Shown here: positions 57,208 through 64,000 of the stretch, one piece after another | Layout of the letters: every line of letters begins with the position of its first letter | How positions within the stretch are numbered: position 1 is the first letter of the stretch | NCBI GenBank assembly: GCA_003255065.1 | Contig: QAOA01006516.1 | Coordinates: forward strand, 528,691-592,690 | Direction: 5' to 3' | Source: Cercis canadensis | Lineage: Eukaryota; Streptophyta; Magnoliopsida; Fabales; Fabaceae | DNA: 64,000 nucleotides | The notes under the pieces: generated by a model | Database searches by the model: none | What the model was told of the DNA's origin: nothing | The model's input: the letters and a program-made list of their open reading frames with translations, nothing else | Program-made: the position numbers and the translations under genes

Positions 57208-58367
57208 TTATCTCTGATTTCTTGGCTTCCGTCCGGCTGGTCTGCCATGGAGTTTCCAGCAAGTTTCCCTGGTATGATTTGTCCTGCGACAGTGGTCACA
57301 CCATAGTTGCTCTCCACCTTCCTTTCTGGTTCTCTGATTTTTTTGACCGAAGAAGCTTGGCTTGTGCTGGTGAGTAGCTAGGGCTGAACTGAGTGTGGAT
57401 GCATCTGGTTCAGTCGAGGAGAGGTTGAGCAGCATAACTCGTTTTCTGCTTTCTTCCCTTCTAACTTCAGGAAACACTTCTCTAATTGTAGGTAAAGGTT
57501 TTTGTCCTAATAACCTTCCCCTGATTTCATCTAGGTCTTTGTTCAAACCTTGTAGGAAGTCAAAGACACGCTCCTTTTCCACCATTCGTGAGAACTGAAC
57601 TCCATCTGCAGTGCAATGCCATTTGATTTCATGGAACAAGTCCATCTCCTGCCATAACTCAATCAAGGAGTTATAATACTCTGTGATTGATTTGTTCCCT
57701 TGTTTCATCTCCCGAAGTTTGGATCTAACCTCAAAACATTGTGAGGTATTTTCCATGTCCGAGTAGATTTCTTTGATTGCCTCCCAGATTTCATGGGCAG
57801 TCTTGCAAAACAGGTAGGTTCGCCCAATTCTAGGCTCCATAGAATTAATTATCCATGCCATAACAATTGAATTTTCAGCATCCCATNTGATTTGTTCCCT
57901 TGTTTCATCTCCCGAAGTTTGGATCTAACCTCAAAACATTGTGAGGTATTTTCCATGTCCGAGTAGATTTCTTTGATTGCCTCCCAGATTTCATGGGTAG
58001 TCTTGCAAAACAGGTAGGTTCGCCCAATTCTAGGCTCCATAGAATTAATTATCCATGCCATAACAATTGAATTTTCAGCATCCCATGTGCTGAAGTGAGG
58101 ATCGGTTGGAGAGGGCATGGAAGTATCGCCGGTGACATACCCAGCCTTCCCTTTACCCTTAAGTACTAGGAAGGCAGATTGAAACCACTCTCTGAAGTTG
58201 GTTCCATTGAGTTTGTGTTGGGTAATTTGAAGGGAAGTGTTTTCGAGGGAGGGGTATGGTGAAAGGTTTGGCATAGGCATACCTCTTTGATTGACAGATG
58301 AGGTAGCTTCAAGGGTTTGGTGAGCGGAATCAGCTTCAGCCATTGCTGGCTTTGATACCATGAACAT
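57208..58367 (-). pseudogene. RLC-H gag and zinc knuckle
   Basis: Gag N-terminus 58367-57849 and gag C-terminus 57861-57208, with knuckle CDHCRRTNHTRETC intact. The two frames overlap because of the duplication at the N at 57887; without it gag would probably read through. The protease region (56760-57207, WIIDTGASDHMTG-type with a stop after it) follows in the same direction. Confidence 0.85.
57688..58086. repeat. 199-bp duplication at a single N
   Basis: 57688-57886 recurs as 57888-58086 almost unchanged; the N is at 57887. The first copy ends at the N. Likely an assembly join. Confidence 0.85.
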
Positions 58368-58613
58368 AGAGGCTTAAGGAAAGAATTCTCCTTGTTATCT
58401 TTCTAATCACGAATTTACAGAATATATACACTAAAGTCAACCTAATTCTAGGAGTTATAAAAGGAAAGATTGAGGAAATTACTCCTAACCTACCAAACCT
58501 ATCAATCAGGGATTCCCTGATTAGTAAACACATTTACAGCACAATTACAGCTAATTACATTAAAATCATAATCACATTAAATGCTAATTAATGACCCGAG
58601 ATACTCTCCAACA
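58361..58613 (-). repeat. RLC-H 5' LTR
   Basis: 253 bp next to the primer-binding site, with seven differences from the 3' LTR, including AACATAGAGG for AACAAAGAGG. Confidence 0.93.
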
Positions 58614-58618
58614 CTTAG

Positions 58619-60480
58619 GAATAGAAACAGGAGACAAAGATGACACAAAAGTAGAATATTGTGGAGACAGACAGTGATAGCTCACAAAATTGTAAATAGG
58701 GTGAGGGTTACGAGTAGAACGAATACCTTTACGGTCAGCAATGGAACGGTCCAAGTCAGAGACCGGAACTGGAGAAGTAACTGGAGCAGGAGATGAATCC
58801 AATGGGATAGTAGTAGGACCATCATTGGTGGTAGGGTTTTCAACAGGCTCAGTGACAAGTGGCACAATGGTAGGGTTTTCAACAGGCTCAATGACAGGTG
58901 ACACAATGGTAGGTGAGTAAAGGAGGTGCCGAGTCCTCTATAGGACCACTGGAGGCATGGGAAGAAACAACCTGCGGAATAGGACTAGTACATGAAATAG
59001 GGATAACCTGAGTAACAGTAGAACAATCAAGATGCCCTAAAGAGGAAAAGAATGGAGTTGTCTCAAAGAAGGTGACATCCGGGGAAACTATATACGTTTG
59101 AGTTCAAGAGAGAAACAACGGTAACCCTTTTGCAAATGGGAATAGCCCAAAAAGACACATTTGAGAAATTTTGCATGTAACTTATCTTTACCGGGAGTGA
59201 GATCATGAACAAAACATGTGCAACCGAAGACACGAAGAGGAAAATAGTAGAGTAGCTGATTGGGAAATAAAAGCGAATGAGACACCTGATTTTGTAAAAT
59301 GGAGGATGGCATGCGATTAATCAAATAACATGCAGTGATAACCGCATCTCCCCAAAAACACAGTGGAACATTATTATAAATGAGGAGAGTACGGGCAGTC
59401 TCAATCAGGTGTCTATTTTTCTACTCAGCCACTCCATTTTGTTGAGGAGTATGAGCACAAGAAGATTGAAGGAGAATGCCCTAAGAAGTCATAAAAGATT
59501 GAAATGGAGCAGAAAAATATTCTCGAACATTATCACTTCGGAAGGTGCGAATGGTGATTCCAAATTGAGTTTTAATTTTTGAGCAAAAGGTTTGAAAAAT
59601 AGAGAATAGTTCTGAACGATTTTTCATTAAAAATAACCAAATACATCGGGAAAAATCATCAACAAAGGTAACAAAGTATTGAAAACCCAAAGTGGAGTTG
59701 ACACGACTAGGACCCCATAAATCAGAATGAACAAGTAAAAAAGGAGACTCAGCTTGTTTATTGACACGACTAGGAAAAGAACTACGAACATGTTTTCCTA
59801 ATTGACAAGACTCACATTCTAAAGAAGAGACACTAGAGAGACTTGACACCATCTTTTGTAGTTTCTGTAAGCTAGGATGTCCCAAACGATGATGAAAAAG
59901 TTCAGGTGAATCAGCAGCAATACAAGCCACAGGAGATGGTGGTGGGGTGAGGTAGTATAGCCCACGGGACTCATGTCCTACTCTAATCATCCTTCCAGTG
60001 TTCCGTTCCTGCACATGAACCGAATTAACTACAAAGGTAACAGAATACGGTAGGGTTTGGGTTGATTTGCTGACAGAAATCAAATTAAAAGGACACCCAG
60101 GCACAAAGAGAACATAATTTAAAGATAGGAAAGGCAAGGGTTTGGCTTGTCCAATGCCTTTGACTTTAGNGTGGGGTGAGGTAGTATAGCCCACGGGACT
60201 CATGTCCTACTCTAATCATCCTTCCAGTGTTCCGTTCCTGCACATGAACCGAATTAACTACAAAGGTAACAGAATACGGTAGGGTTTGGGTTGATTTGCT
60301 GACAGAAATCAAATTAAAAGGACACCCAGGTACAAAGAGAACATAATTTAAAGATAGGAAAGGCAAGGGTTTGGCCTGTCCAATGCCTTTGACTTTAGTT
60401 TGTGAGCCATCGGCTAAGGTAACAGTGGATAATGAATTAGAATAAGCGATATGAGAAAATAAATTCTTGTTACCAGACAT
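58619..60480 (-). pseudogene. RLC-G protease end, integrase and linker
   Basis: Frames 60480-60166 and 60203-59481 cover the post-protease region and integrase (HHRLGHPS...CESC, HSDLWGP, FVDDFSRCIWLFLM, RSDNVREYFS). 59324-59088 continues (FGCTCFVHDL). 58904-58619 is the linker, with two VEPVENPT-type repeats, joining RT across RLC-H. The segment 59941-60169 is duplicated at 60171-60399 across an N. Confidence 0.83.
59941..60399. repeat. 229-bp duplication at a single N
   Basis: 59941-60169 recurs as 60171-60399 nearly unchanged; the N is at 60170. Same artefact pattern as the other single-N sites. Confidence 0.85.
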
Positions 60481-60663
60481 GTGATCAGAAGCACCAGAAT
60501 CAAGAACCCAAGGTCCAAGAGAGGATGACTGAGAGATGCATGCAATAGGATTACTAGTCTGAGCAATAGAGGCTATGGAGGTGGACTGTTTGTTCTCTTA
60601 GAGTCTTAGGAACTCATTGTAATCAGCAGCAAAGATGGATACAGTGCCAGAGGAGGAATCATA

Positions 60664-61524
60664 CTATGCAACATTAGCAGTCCTAGGAGGTCGACCATGA
60701 AGAAGAAAGTAGCGATCCACTATATGGCCAATTTTATGGTAGTGAGTACACCGAGGGCGATCTCTATTTCGAGCTCGCTGATCACCACGTCCTCCCTTAC
60801 CATCCTCTCGATGGTTCACGTGAGAGGTTAGAATAGTAGAATCAGCTGGGGTAGCTAAAACAAAGATATTTGTAGGTGCGGAAATACGGATTAACTGCTC
60901 AAACATCGTGTCTATAGTAGGAACCCTAGGGTTGGCCAGAATTTGATTACAGACTGAATCCAATTCAGAGGGCAAGCTAGCAAGTGCAAGGACCATGAAG
61001 AATTTGCTACGATGTTCCTCTTGTTGAGCAACATTAGTGGAGAATGGCATCATCTCATTAAATTCCTGCTAAAGAGTCTCGATCTGCCCCAGATAAGTTT
61101 GCATATCCAGATCATGTTTCTTAATTGTTTTCATCTGAGAGACAACAATATACAAATAATTTATATCGTTGGAGTAGAGTTTCTTGGCCTTCTGCCAAAC
61201 CTCATAGCAAGTACAATAAGGTTGATATTGGCCAACAAGAGCACGAACAATAGACTGCCAAAGAACATTACAAAGATAAGCATCAGCCTGCTTCCACTTA
61301 GGCTGATCTTTCGCAAGGATGTCTTTAATTTGTTTTACTAAGTGTTCCTCATGGCCCTGACCTAAAAACCACAACTCCACAAAGGCTGACCAAGTCATAT
61401 AGTTTCCATAACCAGTTAATTTCTCAGTACAGATAGTCGGAGTAGAAGAAAAAGTAAGGAATGAATGGTGACCAGAAGTTTCCTTGTCTGAAGAGGTCAT
61501 TTTGATGTTACTAACTGTTAACAA
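60664..61524 (-). pseudogene. RLC-G gag
   Basis: 61524-61069 (KLTGYGNYMTWSAFVELWFL, then CTCYEVWQKAKKLYSNDINY) and 61053-60664 (QLIRISAPTNIF, knuckle CTHYHKIGHIVDRY, in which the second and the last cysteine of CX2CX4HX4C are tyrosine). A stop after LGQIETL splits gag. Confidence 0.82.
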
Positions 61525-61931
61525 AGAGGAGCAGAACTGTTATGATGCTGTCTAGGTTAGAAAACACCAAAGTAAGGGCAAGAACAAGTCGGAAATACAC
61601 CGGAGGAGATATCTGGAAAGTTTCTCAGCGATTGGAGAATACACGCGCCTCCACGCGCAGAAGAAACTGGCAGCGCGTGGGTGTCATGCGCAAAGATAGG
61701 GCACGTGCCGAAGCAGATGAAGGCGGGTCTCCGGGGAAAGGCCGGTCGGAGGGTTCTAAGGTTGACTGTGGGGTCAGAATTGTGAAGCTCAAGTCCTAGG
61801 GTGGCTAGTTAGAGACACAGCCACTAAACCCTAGTATTAGAACACTGCTGGAGTAAGAACCTAGCAGGGAGGGGGAAAACACCACTGGAAAAATTCACAG
61901 CGGGAATGGAGAGGTTTTTCTCACTAAAATT
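61525..61931 (-). other. RLC-G leader between primer site and gag
   Basis: A comparatively GC-rich untranslated leader (CGCGCC-type words near 61640). Similar leaders are seen in RLC-D (44540-44980) and RLC-F (62770-63230). No coding is supported. Confidence 0.5.
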
Positions 61932-61943
61932 GCTCTGATACCA

Positions 61944-62091
61944 TGTGAGATTAGTGGAAAGGTTGTGAGACTAGCTCCTCACAGCTATTATTTATATTAA
62001 TTGTATAACAATAATGGGCCTAATCATAAGCTAATTACAAGCCTAAATATATGCTATATTAACTATAATAATTACAGCTAATATTCTAACA
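61944..62091 (-). repeat. RLC-G 5' LTR
   Basis: 148 bp; lacks 12 bases (CATGGGCCTAAT-type) present in the 3' LTR; beside the primer site 61932-61943. Confidence 0.92.
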
Positions 62092-62096
62092 CTTAC

Positions 62097-62720
62097 CATC
62101 CTCTTGATGGTTCACTTGAGAGGCTAGAATAGTAGAATTAGTCGGGGTAGCCGAAACAGAAACACTTGTAGGTGCTGAAATACGAATCAATTGCTCAAAC
62201 ATAGTATCCATAGTAGGAACCACAGGATTGGCTAGAATTTGATTAGGGACCGAATTCAATTCAAATGGCAAGCCGACAAGGGCAAGAACCGTGAAGAATT
62301 TGCCGCGACGAAAATGGCATCATCTCATTGAATTCATGTTGAAGAGTCTTAATTTGCCCCAGACAAGTTTGCATATCTAGATCTTGTTTCTTAACCGTCT
62401 TCATATTGGAGACAACATTATAAAGACGATTTATATCATTTGAGTAAAGCTTATTGGCTTTGTGCCAAACTTCATAACAGTACGATATGGCCGATATTGG
62501 CTAACAAGAACATGATCAATAGATTGCCAGAGGACATTGCAAAGATATGCATCAACCTGTTTCTACTTAGGCTTATCCTTATCAGGATATCTTTAACTTG
62601 TTTTACAAAGTGTTCCTCATGGCCCTGGCCTAAGAACCACAACTCCACAGAAACAGACCATGTCATGTAGTTATCAGAACTAGTTAATATTTCAGCACAA
62701 ATAGTAGGAGTAGAAGAGAG
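62097..62720 (-). pseudogene. RLC-F gag N-terminal part
   Basis: Frames 62666-62472 (MTWSVSVELWFLGQGHEEHF) and 62271-62086 (QLIRISAPTSVSVSATPTNS) are separated by shifts. The sequence resumes as RLC-F zinc-knuckle DNA at 51746 on the other side of RLC-G. Confidence 0.8.
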
Positions 62721-63245
62721 TGTGGAATGGTTGACGTGTAGTGGTATCAGTGTCTAAATAAGCCATTTGGATTTGTTGGTTCCAAAACAAAGTCCTAACC
62801 TTTAAAACAAGAAGAGAACAAAACTGATGCGATGCTGTTCAGGTCTGATAACACCAAAATAAGGTCAGAAATAGGTCAAAAATATGCCGGAGGAGGGATC
62901 TGGAAGGTTTCACGATGATCGGAGAATCCACACTCCTCCATGCACGGAAAAAGTTGTTGACGTGTGGGAGTCACTCGCAGAGCATACGACGGCGGGTGTG
63001 GGCGTGTGCAGAGACGGACGGCGATGTGATTTCGGGGACTTGCTGGGCGGGGCTTCTGGCTTTGACTGTAGATGTGGATTTTGAAAACTCGAATCCTAGG
63101 GTGGCTAGAAAGAGGCACAACCACTAAACCCTAGTAATAAGAACACTGCTGGAGTAAAAACACAGTAGGGGAGAGAATATTCACCACTGGAAAAGTGCAC
63201 AACGGGAAGGGAGAAAATTTTCTCACTAAAATTGCTCTAATACCA

Positions 63246-63414
63246 TGTGAGAAATAGTGAAAGTGTGTGAGACTAACTTCTCACAGGTATTATTTATATT
63301 AACTGTACAGTATACACAGGCCTAATCATGGGCCTAATCACATTTAGTTACAAGCCTAGATATAAGCTATAATAATTACAATATTTAGACAGTCAATATT
63401 CTAATATTCTAACA
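63246..63414 (-). repeat. RLC-F 5' LTR
   Basis: 169 bp, TGTGAGAAATAGTG to ATTCTAACA, next to the mutated primer site, followed by the target duplication TTTAC (63415-63419). Confidence 0.9.
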
Positions 63415-63419
63415 TTTAC

Positions 63420-64000
63420 CATCATCAATTCCAAGTTTAATACTTGGACACATTGGTGAATCACAAGGTTTGGCTCCTAACATTCCTGTATCCTTAAGCA
63501 AATCCAAATCCAAGATATACTTCCTTTTAGATAGGAAGATTCCTCTCTTACTTCAAAGTACCTCAACTCCCAAGAAATATTTTAGATCACCCAAGTCTTT
63601 AGTTTGAAACTTGCTCTAGAGAAAAGATTTGAGAGCACAAATACTAGTTCCATCACTTCCAGTGCTTACAATGTCACCAACGTAGACAACTAAGATGATA
63701 CACCTTGCTGTTGTTTGCTGGTAAAAAACTAAGTGATCATGTGCACATCTTTGCAAATTGAACTCCAAAACAACCTTACTAAATCCCCCAAACCAAGCTT
63801 GAGGGGATTGTTTCAATCCCTATAGTGACTTCTTAAGTTTGCAAACTCGCCCATACTCCCCATGAGCAAGAAACCCTAGTGGTTGCTCCATATATACCTC
63901 TTCCTATAAATCCCCATGAAGGAAGACATTTTTAACATCTAATTGATGAAGAGGACGAACAAAAGTTAATTTAGCTATAGGAGAAAAGGTCTGAGAGTAA
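63420..64000 (-). pseudogene. RLC-E reverse transcriptase (partial, off window)
   Basis: Frame 63816-63616 contains the RT core, but the catalytic YVDD reads YVGD (LVVYVGDIVSTGSD), a loss of the first catalytic aspartate. Sequence to 64000 continues to the RT start (complement of FLHGD near 63930) with stops and small deletions. The rest lies beyond the window. Confidence 0.8.

Larger units (their letters stand above)
53459..58613 (-). mobile_element. RLC-H: innermost Copia of the intron-6 nest
   Basis: The LTRs are 53459-53711 and 58361-58613, 253 bp each with about seven differences (roughly 97%). The target duplication is CTTAG (53454-53458, 58614-58618). The primer site is 58349-58360 (GCTTTGATACCA on +). 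It is the same family as RLC-C. The length includes a 200-bp duplication at the N at 57887. Confidence 0.94.
51752..62091 (-). mobile_element. RLC-G: Copia nested in RLC-F
   Basis: The LTRs are 51752-51911 and 61944-62091, flanked by the perfect target duplication CTTAC (51747-51751, 62092-62096). The primer site is 61932-61943. The LTRs differ at about seven or eight bases plus a 12-bp indel. It belongs to the same family as RLC-F. RLC-H is inserted in its RT linker. Confidence 0.93.
48213..63414 (-). mobile_element. RLC-F: Copia nested in RLC-E
   Basis: The LTRs are 48213-48384 and 63246-63414, flanked by a perfect target duplication TTTAC (48208-48212, 63415-63419). The primer site is 63234-63245 (GCTCTAATACCA on +, one change). 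The LTRs differ at roughly 10% of positions, making it the oldest of the nested copies. RLC-G sits in its gag. Confidence 0.92.
47254..64000 (-). mobile_element. RLC-E: outermost Copia of intron 6 (runs off window)
   Basis: The 3' LTR is 47254-47391, TGTAAAATATAG to CTTACTAACA, followed by CTCCCCTCAAG. Its own coding sequence is seen on both sides of RLC-F: RNase H at 48001-47783 and RT at 63415-64000. It is the same family as RLC-A by LTR and C-terminus. The 5' LTR and the second target duplication are beyond 64000; the left candidate is TATAC (47249-47253). Confidence 0.85.

Noticed and set aside
47254..64000. Repeated LTRs as a CRISPR-like or tandem array
   Set aside because: Spacing and orientation are explained by nested LTR pairs with distinct target duplications.

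Overview
This is nuclear DNA from a dicot plant. The evidence is spliced genes with AG/GT junctions, a plant Raf-like protein kinase, a chloroplast-targeted CemA-like protein, and a dense load of Ty1/Copia retrotransposons primed by initiator tRNA-Met. A woody species such as grapevine is only an impression. Two host genes lie on the + strand. The first contributes only its last exon (4104-4443), the C-terminus of a Raf-like MAPKKK. The second is a nuclear CemA/Ycf10-like gene, which I identify with the Arabidopsis DLDG1 (At4g31040) family. Six of its exons are in the window: 12943-13554, 15744-15829, 34017-34190, 36195-36309, 39351-39448 and 45617-45752. Their reading phases join perfectly into about 407 codons. 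The short final exon is not visible and should lie beyond base 64000, so the gene exceeds 51 kb for a protein of roughly 430 residues.

The left part (1-12.9 kb) holds the last intron of the kinase gene with L1 relics and a MITE. After the kinase come a minus-strand LINE relic (DUF4283-like and zf-RVT-like pieces) cut by a MITE, a decayed triacylglycerol-lipase-2-like pseudogene, an LRR fragment of a disease-resistance-type gene, and a 1.2 kb Mutator-like element with long inverted repeats.

From 12.9 kb onward almost everything lies inside introns of the CemA-like gene. Intron 2 (18.2 kb) holds Copia element RLC-A (16770-32945), into which two more Copias (RLC-B and RLC-C), a hAT-type element and a Tourist-like MITE have inserted. 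Without them the intron would be about 2 kb. Intron 5 holds RLC-D, which lacks its 3' LTR and has a Mutator-like MITE inside it. Intron 6 (over 18 kb) holds a Russian-doll nest: RLC-H inside RLC-G inside RLC-F inside RLC-E, plus a TRIM inside RLC-E. Exact 5-bp target-site duplications delimit RLC-A, B, C, F, G and H. All eight Copias lie antisense to the host gene. None has an intact open polyprotein.

Six single-N positions are each followed by a near-copy of sequence just upstream, and there is one 10-N gap. These look like unmerged contig or haplotype ends rather than biological duplications, and they inflate several elements. I found no CRISPR array, no rRNA and no convincing functional tRNA gene. 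I see no new enzymatic system. The notable biology is the expansion of one chloroplast-protein gene by layered antisense retrotransposons and the readable insertion order of those layers.
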